The position numbers and the translations under genes were made by a program. The notes beneath the pieces are model-generated. The model was not told the DNA's origin. It saw only the letters and a program-made list of their open reading frames with translations, and made no database searches. Positions 56,850 through 64,000 of a stretch of 64,000 nucleotides of DNA are shown piece after piece (the first letter of the stretch is position 1; every line of letters starts with the position of its first letter). This stretch comes from Arcticibacter tournemirensis (GTDB taxonomy: Bacteria; Bacteroidota; Bacteroidia; Sphingobacteriales; Sphingobacteriaceae), in contig NZ_VFPL01000002.1 of assembly GCF_006716645.1 (NCBI RefSeq), positions 62,001-126,000 on the forward strand, in the 5' to 3' direction.

Positions 56850-56968
56850 TCTTGTAAAGATCGGGTAATAGTAGCAAGAATCAAGCACATGAAATCAAGA
56901 ATTCTAAATTATGACGTAAAGACCGGAACCGGCATAGCTGCCGGTTCCGGTAAGGTCATTCGTTCTTG

Positions 56969-57817
56969 TTACATAACTTCCGGCTGCTCCAGCGACATCG
57001 CTTTTAAAGCGTCGCGCTCAACACCCCGACTAAGAAAATGCTTCAGAGGTTCAGGCTTATCCTGCACCTTTTGAGCCAGAAGGTTCTTATTCCTGGCTGC
57101 GTAACCGTATTTCAACGGATTTTCGATGATCTCTTTCATTGAAACAAGCTTGTAAACGTAGGAAGCTGTTTCCCTGTTGAGCCTCATTTTAAAATAATTA
57201 CGGTGTCCCTGGGCCGTCATTTGCTGTCTTAAACTATTCTCCCCAATGTTATAGGCAGCAGCGACTAATGTCCAATTGTTAAATTCTTTATACAAAGACC
57301 GTAAATACCGGCAAGCAGCGACGGTAGATTTTTTTAAATCCTGCCGCTCGTCGATAGATTTATTCACCCTGAGGCCATAGGTCCTCGCTGTTTGTGGCAT
57401 GAATTGCCAGTACCCCGAAGCCCCCTTGGGTGATGTACCTCCCAGTAGTCCGCTTTCTACCAAGGGAACGTACTTAAAATCTTCAGGAATGCCATGCCTT
57501 TTCAGGATGGGTTCAATAACAGGAAACCAGCGTGCAGCAGTATGATGTAACCTGTCTGTCTGAATATGTTTAAAGCTATTAGCCTTTAAATACCTGCTCA
57601 TCTTCAGAGACACCTTCTTATTGTGAAGAGGCACCTTTTCGTCGGCAAACCTGAATTCAGGTTTTGAAGATGAGACTTTCTTTTCCTGGGGAGAAGGGAA
57701 ATCCACTGTTTGTGGAAACGAATTGTTGTGTGTCGCTGCGTTCCTGCTAATAAAAATCTTCGACGATATTATTAGTGCAAGGATCACAGAACACGCGATC
57801 AAATGTTTCTTAATCAT
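56969..57817 (-). CDS. Lytic transglycosylase (SLT domain, MltD-like)
   Basis: 282 aa from the ATG at 57817 (MIKKHLIACSVILALIISSK), which begins a signal or anchor sequence. A TTG at 57841 is less likely. The SLT domain spans about 115-230: KYVPLVESGLLGGTSPKGASGYWQFMP contains the catalytic Glu in VESG, followed by TARTYGLRVNKSIDERQDL and TLVAAAYNIGENSLRQ. It cleaves peptidoglycan between MurNAc and GlcNAc with 1,6-anhydro formation. No LysM domain is present, unlike full MltD. It stands as a single gene with a very good promoter. The C-terminal tail (ALKAMSLEQPEVM) is short. Confidence 0.9.
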   Translation of the reverse strand: MIKKHLIACSVILALIISSKIFISRNAATHNNSFPQTVDFPSPQEKKVSSSKPEFRFADEKVPLHNKKVSLKMSRYLKANSFKHIQTDRLHHTAARWFPVIEPILKRHGIPEDFKYVPLVESGLLGGTSPKGASGYWQFMPQTARTYGLRVNKSIDERQDLKKSTVAACRYLRSLYKEFNNWTLVAAAYNIGENSLRQQMTAQGHRNYFKMRLNRETASYVYKLVSMKEIIENPLKYGYAARNKNLLAQKVQDKPEPLKHFLSRGVERDALKAMSLEQPEVM

Positions 57818-57851
57818 GCGTTCCGTTCTTAAGTTAAACAAAAAAAGATTT

Positions 57852-57882
57852 CAAAGATAAACAATATATTCTTAATTTACAA
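57852..57882 (-). promoter_or_regulatory. Promoter of the lytic transglycosylase gene
   Basis: On the minus strand TTG (57880-57882), a 20-nt spacer and TATCTTTG (57852-57859) form a near-ideal Bacteroidota promoter, giving a leader of about 30 nt to the ATG at 57817. Confidence 0.7.
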
Positions 57883-58090
57883 GCACTTACATTTTAACCA
57901 CTCATCTCCAAGGTTTTAGCTCCCTCTAAAACCAGCAATATCAGCAGCTTATTTCTCCCGTTTCCCGGGGTACTTCAGGACTTAATATTTACCTGTCTTT
58001 ATCATAATTTCAGGTCTGTAGTCCTACGGCATTTTCCCATTACCTTTGAAAATAAAATAAACAGATTCAGCGTTTTAATGTTAAAATCAC

Positions 58091-58098
58091 TATCTTTG
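58091..58098 (+). promoter_or_regulatory. Promoter box of the rluB-like gene
   Basis: TATCTTTG matches TAnnTTTG exactly, ending 32 nt before the ATG at 58131. Confidence 0.55.
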
Positions 58099-58130
58099 CA
58101 CCCCATTTCAAAAAGGTTATTAGCATTATC

Positions 58131-59663
58131 ATGCCAGATAAAAACAACAGGAACAGTCGCGAGGACAAGTCCTTAAAGAACAATCGCTTCGAAGGCAATT
58201 CAAAAAATGAACGGCCGAAGAGAAGTAACAGCGGATCAAAGAAAATGTTTGACGGTGACAGAAAGCCTTACAGCGGAGATTCATCCCGAGACACAAAACC
58301 GGCATTCAGAGATAAAGACAAAGACTCAAGGCCTTTCAGAGAGCGGAGTTCAGGAACACGTCCCTTTTCCGAAGGTCGAAGGGAAAAACCTGAAGGCGGA
58401 CGAAGCTTTGAAAGAGGGGCTTCAAAAGAGCGTTCTTTTGATAAACGTCCTTACAATAGCGACAAAAGTGAGGGGGGCCGTTCAAACGGAGATCGCACTT
58501 TTGATAAACGCCCATATAACAGCGACAGGAAAGAAGGTGGAAGACCGACAGGAGACCGTTCGTTTGAAAAGCGCCCATATAATAGCGACAGGAGAGAAGG
58601 TGGAAGACCTACCGGTGACCGCCCATTCGAAAAGCGCCCATATAACAGCGACAGAAAAGAAGGTGGAAGGCCTACCGGTGATCGCCCATTCGAAAAACGC
58701 CCGTATAGAGGCGACAGAAAAGAAGGAGACCGGCCATCAGGCAATCGTTCTTTTGAAAAACGACCATATGGCAACGACAAACGTGGCGAACGTGGTACAT
58801 CAGGAGAACGTCCTTTTGAGAGGAAACCATTCAAACCTGAACGCAGAAGATATGAAGACGGTGTGAGCCGCAATTGGACGTCGGAAGAACACCTGGAGCA
58901 AGCTCCGGTATTGCGGTCAAGAAAGAACAGCGCACCAAAGGGCGATGAGCTTATCCGCCTGAACCGCTATATTGCGAACGCGGGTATCTGCTCCAGAAGG
59001 AAAGCCGACGAACTTATAGAAGCAGGTGTTATTTCAGTCAATGGCGAAGTAGTATCAGAGCTCGGGTATAAGATTAATCCGATGAAGGATCTGATTCGCT
59101 ATAACGGAGAAACGCTGAAAAGGGAAAAGATGGTTTACGTTCTGTTAAACAAACCCAAGGATTATATCACTACCACCGATGATCCTCAGGAGCGCAGAAC
59201 GGTAATGCACCTTGTAGAAAAGGCTTCAAAAGAAAGGATTTATCCCATTGGTCGCCTTGACCGCAACACCACTGGTTTGCTGTTAATGACCAATGACGGC
59301 GACCTTGCAGAAAAGCTTTCGCATCCCCGCAATAATATAACGAAGATTTATCAGGTAGAACTAAATAAAAACTTAACTCAGGGCGACCTGAATAAGATCG
59401 CCTTTGGAGTAGAACTTGAGGACGGATTAATTAAACCTGACGTTGTTAGCTATGTCCAGGGAGGAACAAAACGCGAAATAGGCATACAAATCCATAGTGG
59501 TAAAAACCGCATCGTACGCCGCATATTTGAACACCTCGGATACGAGGTTGAAAAGCTCGACAGGGTGGTTTACGCAAACCTCACTAAGAAAGATTTGCCA
59601 CGGGGTAGATGGCGATATCTCGAAGAGAAGGAAGTCATCCAGCTTAAGCATCTTATAAAGTAA
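58131..59663 (+). CDS. RluB/RsuA-family pseudouridine synthase with long charged N-terminal repeats
   Basis: 510 aa. Residues 1-265 are a disordered, Arg/Gly/Asp/Lys-rich extension that includes about six copies of a 21-aa unit of the type FEKRPYNSDRKEGGRPTGDR. An S4 RNA-binding domain follows at about 277-325 (IRLNRYIANAGICSRRKADELI), then the RsuA/RluB catalytic domain with the active-site Asp in PIGRLDRNTTGLLLMTNDG and a closing QIHSGKNRIVRRIFEHLGYEV. It is predicted to make a pseudouridine in 23S rRNA near the peptidyl-transferase centre (RluB) or related sites. The extension resembles RGG/RNA-binding tails seen in Bacteroidota RluB proteins. The gene ends in a 19-bp perfect terminator stem that includes its own stop codon. 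Confidence 0.9.
   Translation: MPDKNNRNSREDKSLKNNRFEGNSKNERPKRSNSGSKKMFDGDRKPYSGDSSRDTKPAFRDKDKDSRPFRERSSGTRPFSEGRREKPEGGRSFERGASKERSFDKRPYNSDKSEGGRSNGDRTFDKRPYNSDRKEGGRPTGDRSFEKRPYNSDRREGGRPTGDRPFEKRPYNSDRKEGGRPTGDRPFEKRPYRGDRKEGDRPSGNRSFEKRPYGNDKRGERGTSGERPFERKPFKPERRRYEDGVSRNWTSEEHLEQAPVLRSRKNSAPKGDELIRLNRYIANAGICSRRKADELIEAGVISVNGEVVSELGYKINPMKDLIRYNGETLKREKMVYVLLNKPKDYITTTDDPQERRTVMHLVEKASKERIYPIGRLDRNTTGLLLMTNDGDLAEKLSHPRNNITKIYQVELNKNLTQGDLNKIAFGVELEDGLIKPDVVSYVQGGTKREIGIQIHSGKNRIVRRIFEHLGYEVEKLDRVVYANLTKKDLPRGRWRYLEEKEVIQLKHLIK
58434..58860 (+). repeat. 63-nt tandem repeats in the rluB-like gene
   Basis: Six or so in-frame copies of a 63-nt unit encode the motif F-D/E-K-R-P-Y-N-S-D-R-K-E-G-G-R-P-T-G-D-R. 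The central copies are the most alike, and copies at the right end are decayed. Confidence 0.85.
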
Positions 59664-59703
59664 ACGAAGAAGGCTCCGGAAATACCGGAGCCTTCTTCGT
59701 TTA
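59661..59703 (+). terminator. 19-bp perfect terminator stem after the rluB-like gene
   Basis: 59661-59679 (starting with the stop codon TAA) pairs perfectly with 59685-59703 around an AAATA loop. The 3' arm ends in TTCGTTTA, giving a partial T-run. Confidence 0.8.
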
Positions 59704-59768
59704 TGAACGGTGATCAAATAATATACTATCCCTGAATTTTTACTTATAATTCTTTAACTTCGTCATAT

Positions 59769-60902
59769 ATGAAAACCTGCAACTACTTATTTGTTATACT
59801 CTTACTGATGTCATCTGCTGCACTTATGAACCAGGTTAAAGCTCAAAAACTAAATCTTTTGGTGGGTACCTATACCGACAAGGGCACCAGTGAAGGTATA
59901 TATGTTTACGACTTTGATATCAATTCAGGGAAGGCTTCCTATAAAAACGTTGCTAAAGGAATCGACAATCCTTCTTATCTCGCTATCAGCTCCGATGGGA
60001 AACTCGTTTATGCGGCAAATGAGAGTGGGGAAGGAACGGTAACAGCCTTCTCTTTCGACAGAAAAAGCGGCGCATTGAAAACACTTAACCAGCAAAAGTC
60101 TAACGGAGCAGCACCCTGCTACGTAGCAACTAATAAAAAAGGCAGCCACGTGTTTGCCGGCAATTATAGCGGAGGTAATTTTTCGGTATATCCGGTTCAG
60201 AAAGACGGGGCACTTGGAAAAGCGGTGCAGGTTATTCAGCATTCGGGCAATGGTGTCAATAAGGACAGGCAGGAAGCGCCTCACGTGCATTCGACCGTAT
60301 TGTCTCCCGATGAAAAATTCGTGATGGTGAGCGATCTTGGAACCGACAAGATCAATATCTATCATTTCGATGGCAGCAATGTATCTCAACCTGTAAGTCC
60401 GGCAAATCCTCCATTCGTAAGTACAGGAGCGGGCAATGGCCCCCGTCACCTCGACTTTCATCCCAATGGTAAATATGCTTATTCCATCCAGGAGATGACC
60501 GGAAATATTACAGTCTTCGGATATAAAGACGGCAGGTTAAACAGCCTTCAAAATATATCTATGCTTGCCGACGATTTTAAAGGCAATACCGGAGCTGCAG
60601 ATATTCATGTTTCTCCAGACGGCAACTTTCTTTATGCTTCCAACAGAGGCGATGCCAATGACATTGCCGTATTCTCTGTCAATAAAACTACCGGGAAGCT
60701 GGCATTAAAAGGAAGATCTTCTACCCTAGGCAAAGGGCCCAGAAACTTTGTCATCGACCCCTCAGGAAGTTACCTGCTTGTTGGAAATCAGAATAGTGAC
60801 CTCATTATTATTTTTAAACGCAATAAGGAAAGCGGACTTCTAACGGATACAGGAGAACGAATAAAAGTAGGATCTCCTGTTTGCCTGAAGTTTGTTGAAT
60901 AA
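59769..60902 (+). CDS. Exported lactonase-family beta-propeller (6-phosphogluconolactonase-like)
   Basis: 377 aa. Signal peptide at about 1-25 (ending VKAQ). The seven-bladed propeller of the Lactonase/YbhE type shows repeated LVGTYTDKGTSEGIYVYDFD, LAISSDGKLVYAANESGEGT, HVHSTVLSPDEKFVMVSDLG, GNGPRHLDFHPNGKYAYSIQE, IHVSPDGNFLYASNRGDAND and GPRNFVIDPSGSYLLVGNQNSD blades. The cytoplasmic E. coli relative YbhE hydrolyses 6-phosphogluconolactone. With a signal peptide this one more likely acts on another sugar lactone in the periplasm. It is convergent with bshA, with 24 nt between stops. Confidence 0.88.
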   Translation: MKTCNYLFVILLLMSSAALMNQVKAQKLNLLVGTYTDKGTSEGIYVYDFDINSGKASYKNVAKGIDNPSYLAISSDGKLVYAANESGEGTVTAFSFDRKSGALKTLNQQKSNGAAPCYVATNKKGSHVFAGNYSGGNFSVYPVQKDGALGKAVQVIQHSGNGVNKDRQEAPHVHSTVLSPDEKFVMVSDLGTDKINIYHFDGSNVSQPVSPANPPFVSTGAGNGPRHLDFHPNGKYAYSIQEMTGNITVFGYKDGRLNSLQNISMLADDFKGNTGAADIHVSPDGNFLYASNRGDANDIAVFSVNKTTGKLALKGRSSTLGKGPRNFVIDPSGSYLLVGNQNSDLIIIFKRNKESGLLTDTGERIKVGSPVCLKFVE

Positions 60903-60926
60903 GCCGACGTCTGCGATTGCTGCAGT

Positions 60927-62081
60927 CTAATAGCTCGCCGCCAGATGTTTACTGTTGTTGCTTTCTAATATCTCGCGATAAAAAGACTCGTACTGGGGTA
61001 AAATCAGGCTCAGATCAAATTCTTTAGCACGAGCAAGCGCGCTTTCTTTAAAAGCATTGAGCCGCTCGTTATCCTCAAGGATATAAATAGCATTTTTCGA
61101 CATTTCCTCCACATCCCCAATATCGCTCAGAAACCCGGTGACACCCTGAACGTTCAATTCGGGCAGGCCACCGGCATTAGAAGAGATAACCGGAACTTTA
61201 CATGCCATAGCCTCCAAAGCTGCCAGGCCAAAGCTTTCAGATTCCGAGGGCATAAGAAAAAGATCGGCAACAGAAAGAATTTCTTCCACAGCATCCTGCT
61301 TTCCAAGAAAACGCACACTATCACATATTCCCAGTTCCCGGCATAACTGCTCACAGTTTACCCGATCCGGCCCGTCGCCAACCATTAAAAGTTTAGAGGG
61401 GATCTTTTCAAGTACTTTCTTAAAGATCCTCATGACATCTGCCGCCCTCTTTACTTTTCGGAAATTAGACGTATGTACCAATATGCGTTCGTCCATCGGA
61501 GCAATTGCTTTCTTGAAATGGTCCTTCCGCTTATGGCTGAATCTTTCCAGATCAATAAAATTGGGAATTACCTTAATATCTTTTTCAATCTCAAAATGAC
61601 TGTAAGTTGCTTCACGCAAATGTTCAGAAACAGCAGTCACGCCGTCGGACTGGTTAATGGAAAACGTAACCACAGGTTTGAAGGTAACATCCTTCCCTAC
61701 CAGGGTAATGTCAGTTCCATGAAGAGTTGTAACTACCGGAATATGTATTCCATAGGTTGCCAGGATCTGCTTCGCCATAAAAGCGGCAGAGGCATGCGGA
61801 ATAGCATAATGTACGTGCAAAAGTTCCAAACCTTCGAAACGAACTACATCGACCAGCTTGCTTGCCAGTACCAGCTCGTATGGCGGGTAATCGAAGAGCG
61901 GGTATTGAGAAACTGAAACTTCATGATAATAAAGGTTCTCAGAAAAGAAATCAAGTCTCGCAGGCTGACTGTAAGTGATAAAATGCACCTGATGTCCATT
62001 GTCCGCAAGCGCTTTACCAAGCTCCGTTGCCACGACACCGCTCCCACCGAAAGTGGGATAACATACTATTCCGATCTTCAT
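60927..62081 (-). CDS. bshA: N-acetyl-alpha-D-glucosaminyl L-malate synthase BshA
   Basis: 384 aa, GT4 family. The N-terminus KIGIVCYPTFGGSGVVATEL is diagnostic of BshA. Further motifs are VTTLHGTDITLVG, NFRKVKRAADVMRIF, LMVGDGPDR and the E-x7-E motif in PSESESFGLAALEAMACKVPV. It transfers GlcNAc from UDP-GlcNAc to L-malate, the first step of bacillithiol synthesis in the cytoplasm. bshB and bshC are not in the window, but ytxJ is. It is a single gene between a convergent lactonase gene and a same-strand serine hydrolase gene 66 nt upstream, and may be co-transcribed with the latter. Confidence 0.94.
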   Translation of the reverse strand: MKIGIVCYPTFGGSGVVATELGKALADNGHQVHFITYSQPARLDFFSENLYYHEVSVSQYPLFDYPPYELVLASKLVDVVRFEGLELLHVHYAIPHASAAFMAKQILATYGIHIPVVTTLHGTDITLVGKDVTFKPVVTFSINQSDGVTAVSEHLREATYSHFEIEKDIKVIPNFIDLERFSHKRKDHFKKAIAPMDERILVHTSNFRKVKRAADVMRIFKKVLEKIPSKLLMVGDGPDRVNCEQLCRELGICDSVRFLGKQDAVEEILSVADLFLMPSESESFGLAALEAMACKVPVISSNAGGLPELNVQGVTGFLSDIGDVEEMSKNAIYILEDNERLNAFKESALARAKEFDLSLILPQYESFYREILESNNSKHLAASY

Positions 62082-62147
62082 TGCACAAAATAAAAAGAAA
62101 AAGATGAACAGATTGTTTGCTCTCCGTAAATTCTTCTAACAGGCACG

Positions 62148-63989
62148 CTATCTGTTACTGCTGACACGCGTATTTTGAATGGCTTCATATATAATATCCT
62201 GAATTCGAGGCCTTATCCTCAGACTGCTTAATTTGTTTGCAGGCTGATCGTTTAAACGATTAGACAGAAATATATATATCAGGTTATATCTCGGATCTAC
62301 CCACACACACGTCCCCGTAAAACCGGTATGCCCATATGTTTCAGGTGATGCGAGCTCGGAGGGGTACCTGTTGGTACGGTCGGGATCCCATCGGTCAAAA
62401 CCGAGCCCTCTTCTGCTTGTATTGGATTGCCGGGACGTGAACATACTAATGGTTGATGATTGAAAATACTGCTGTCCTCCATAGGTACCGCCATTAAGCA
62501 TCATCTGAAACAGGATAGCCAGGTCGTTAGCAGAGGAAAAAACACCGGCATGGCCTGCTACCCCTCCCGCTAAAGCGGCCCCCTGATCATGTACATAACC
62601 CTGCAACAACGTTTTCCTGAAATAAGTATCGTTTTCGGTGGGAACTATGCGGCTTGTATCAAAACGCATCCTCGGGTTAAAGCCCGCTGTCTGCATTCCA
62701 AGAGGCTTATAAAACTGCTGAAACACATATTCATTCAGTTTTTCTGATGTCTGCCCCTCCACTATTTCCTTCATGAAGTACATACTGAGGTCGCTGTACT
62801 CATACTTACCCCTTTGCCGCAGGCCTGTACTGAGCATCCTCGGCAGCATAATGTCTTCGTAAAATCCCTTACGTATATAATAGTTGTCAGCTACCTTAAC
62901 AGGAAACAACGCAGATGAATCCCTGCTAAAGTCATCCGGTTTAATACTATTATGAAAAGGAATGTAAGGAACAAGACCTGCTTCGTGGAGCATGAGCTCA
63001 CGCACAGTAAGATTATTCTTATTAGTACCCCTTGCAAGGGGAATATAAGCCCCAATATTAGTATCAAGTCGCAGCTTCTGCTGTTCATACAACCGCATAG
63101 CCGCCATGGTCGTTGCTGCAATTTTGGTTACAGAAGCCAAATCGAATATATCCGTGAGCTTAGTGGTAAAGGGACCTCCATAAGTATGGTGTCCGTAAGC
63201 TTTATCAAATATTACTTTCCCATCCTTTACCACCGTTACTACAGCGCCCGGAGTCGCGTGTTTGTTGATTGCTTCCTTTACAACATCATCAATGCGGGTT
63301 AATGCCGTACTGTTGATCCCAGCGTCCTCAGGAACCGAATACTTAAGGCGCGTAGCCACGGTGCTGAAACCGTCACCCCTTTTATGTTTTTGGGAAACAT
63401 CAACCGCCAGCTTCGCTGAAGCAGCTGTGCCGCCGAAAATAAGCTGAGCGGTAAAACTTGAAGCAACGGGAGAACTTTGTGCCGACCAGATAATAGGGCA
63501 CTCAATACTATCAAGCACAGCTAAGTGCGTTGGATTTCCAAACAATACCAGGATCACCTGTTTGCTCTTTTCCAGATCCCTTATAAACGTCCTGCTTTTG
63601 ATATCGTTCAGTACGGCGCCCGGAGTCTGAATAATTACTGTATTAAAAAGTTTAAGGTCAAAACTGAGTCTATCAAGATCTGGCGATTCACTCGAGTATC
63701 CTAACGATGAAAAACGTGAAATATCCGTATACTTATTCAGAACGCTATCGAATTCGGTGGCATAAGGATACCCCATATTCACGCTTGCAATCTTATTATC
63801 AGCTAAATTTAAAAGAGGGACGACCCCTTTACTGTTATTGAGCAGCACAGTAGATTTCTCTGCATTCTTCATTTGCTCCAGCCATTCGTAGCCCGGCTGG
63901 CTGCACGAAAAACCAAAAGAGGTAAGGGCCATAAGCATAATCAGAAAAAAAGGCAGAGCAGAGGAGAGATGAGTTTTGTTAAATTTCAT
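62148..63989 (-). CDS. Exported serine hydrolase (class C beta-lactamase fold) with N-terminal GH3 C-domain-like segment
   Basis: 613 aa from the ATG at 63989. A GTG two codons upstream is also in frame. A hydrophobic leader ends near FGFSC, a weak lipobox. Residues about 50-215 resemble the C-terminal (flavodoxin-like) domain of GH3 enzymes: STVLLNNSKGVVPL, VILVLFGNPTHLAVLDS, LIFGGTAASAKLAVD. Residues about 225-600 are a beta-lactamase/D-Ala carboxypeptidase-type serine hydrolase, with the SxxK motif in DLASVTKIAATT, a YSDLS motif in place of YxN, and a late HTGFTG. In many Bacteroidota these parts belong to one long GH3-beta-lactamase fusion acting on cell-wall amino sugars. Here the GH3 catalytic domain is absent and might be a separate upstream gene outside the window. 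Confidence 0.82.
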   Translation of the reverse strand: MKFNKTHLSSALPFFLIMLMALTSFGFSCSQPGYEWLEQMKNAEKSTVLLNNSKGVVPLLNLADNKIASVNMGYPYATEFDSVLNKYTDISRFSSLGYSSESPDLDRLSFDLKLFNTVIIQTPGAVLNDIKSRTFIRDLEKSKQVILVLFGNPTHLAVLDSIECPIIWSAQSSPVASSFTAQLIFGGTAASAKLAVDVSQKHKRGDGFSTVATRLKYSVPEDAGINSTALTRIDDVVKEAINKHATPGAVVTVVKDGKVIFDKAYGHHTYGGPFTTKLTDIFDLASVTKIAATTMAAMRLYEQQKLRLDTNIGAYIPLARGTNKNNLTVRELMLHEAGLVPYIPFHNSIKPDDFSRDSSALFPVKVADNYYIRKGFYEDIMLPRMLSTGLRQRGKYEYSDLSMYFMKEIVEGQTSEKLNEYVFQQFYKPLGMQTAGFNPRMRFDTSRIVPTENDTYFRKTLLQGYVHDQGAALAGGVAGHAGVFSSANDLAILFQMMLNGGTYGGQQYFQSSTISMFTSRQSNTSRRGLGFDRWDPDRTNRYPSELASPETYGHTGFTGTCVWVDPRYNLIYIFLSNRLNDQPANKLSSLRIRPRIQDIIYEAIQNTRVSSNR

Positions 63990-64000
63990 ATGCACGATAT

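Larger units (their letters stand above)
57818..58130. other. 313-nt divergent region between transglycosylase and rluB-like genes
   Basis: It contains promoters for both sides, a second TACCTTTG box (58041-58048), and a perfect 8-bp hairpin, GGTTTTAG-CTCCCT-CTAAAACC (57912-57933), without a T-run. No gene was seen. Confidence 0.5.

Noticed and set aside
54003-56877. Longer starts for uvrA (TTG at 56877), the metallopeptidase (TTG at 54002) and the transglycosylase (TTG at 57841)
   Set aside because: The extra residues are not family-like or spoil signal peptides. For uvrA they lie upstream of the promoter box.
58207-58873. Overlapping frames on both strands inside the rluB-like repeat region
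   Set aside because: The 63-nt repeat keeps other frames open by periodicity. The products are low-complexity, and the main frame carries the clear S4 and catalytic domains.

Overview
The window looks like chromosomal DNA of a Bacteroidota bacterium, most likely a Sphingobacteriales/Sphingobacteriaceae member (Pedobacter-like). The evidence is a SusC/SusD pair, a PorP/SprF protein next to a giant PKD protein with a type-B T9SS sorting domain, bacillithiol genes (bshA, ytxJ), FKBP lipoproteins, and repeated promoter-like boxes of the Bacteroidota form TTG-N18-20-TAnnTTTG. The genus cannot be fixed from the sequence alone.

Region 1 (1-27968, all minus strand) is a run of five very large, repeat-rich surface or secreted protein genes, read right to left: a 2784-aa PKD/Ig-like protein ending in a type-B T9SS C-terminal domain; a 339-aa PorP/SprF outer-membrane partner; a 1902-codon reading frame (1885 aa from the preferred start) encoding a tail-fibre-like protein; a 2005-aa tail-fibre-like protein ending in a self-cleaving Peptidase_S74 (endosialidase-type) chaperone; and a protein of more than 2230 aa with at least 20 fibronectin-III-like modules that runs off the left edge. 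Gaps are 7, 194, 4 and 18 nt, so this is probably one transcription unit of about 28 kb, or two. It is the most unusual part of the window and may encode a cell-surface fibre or adhesin apparatus.

Region 2 (27969-28560) is a 592-nt divergent intergenic region holding a 157-bp imperfect inverted repeat with 72-nt arms. Region 3 (28561-38845) has a cold-shock gene, a GH127-type beta-L-arabinofuranosidase, and a convergent susC-susD-phospholipase C operon that suggests uptake of phospholipid-derived or phosphorus-containing material rather than glycans.

Region 4 (39265-63989) is mainly housekeeping: tRNA-Ser(GGA), type I asparaginase, a TatD nuclease, DnaK, an nrnA-FKBP-FKBP operon, ndk, recF with a DUF721 gene, a TPR membrane protein, ribH, a tiny lipoprotein, ytxJ, lipA, a uvrA-metallopeptidase-nnr operon, a lytic transglycosylase, an RluB-type pseudouridine synthase with a 21-aa repeat tail, a lactonase, bshA, and a beta-lactamase-fold serine hydrolase with an N-terminal GH3 C-domain-like segment. 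Several genes (tatD, lipA, recF, uvrA) have a -7 box only 4-12 nt from the start codon, implying very short or absent leaders. The spacer before ribH contains two exact inverted-repeat pairs that interleave and cannot form as simple nested hairpins.
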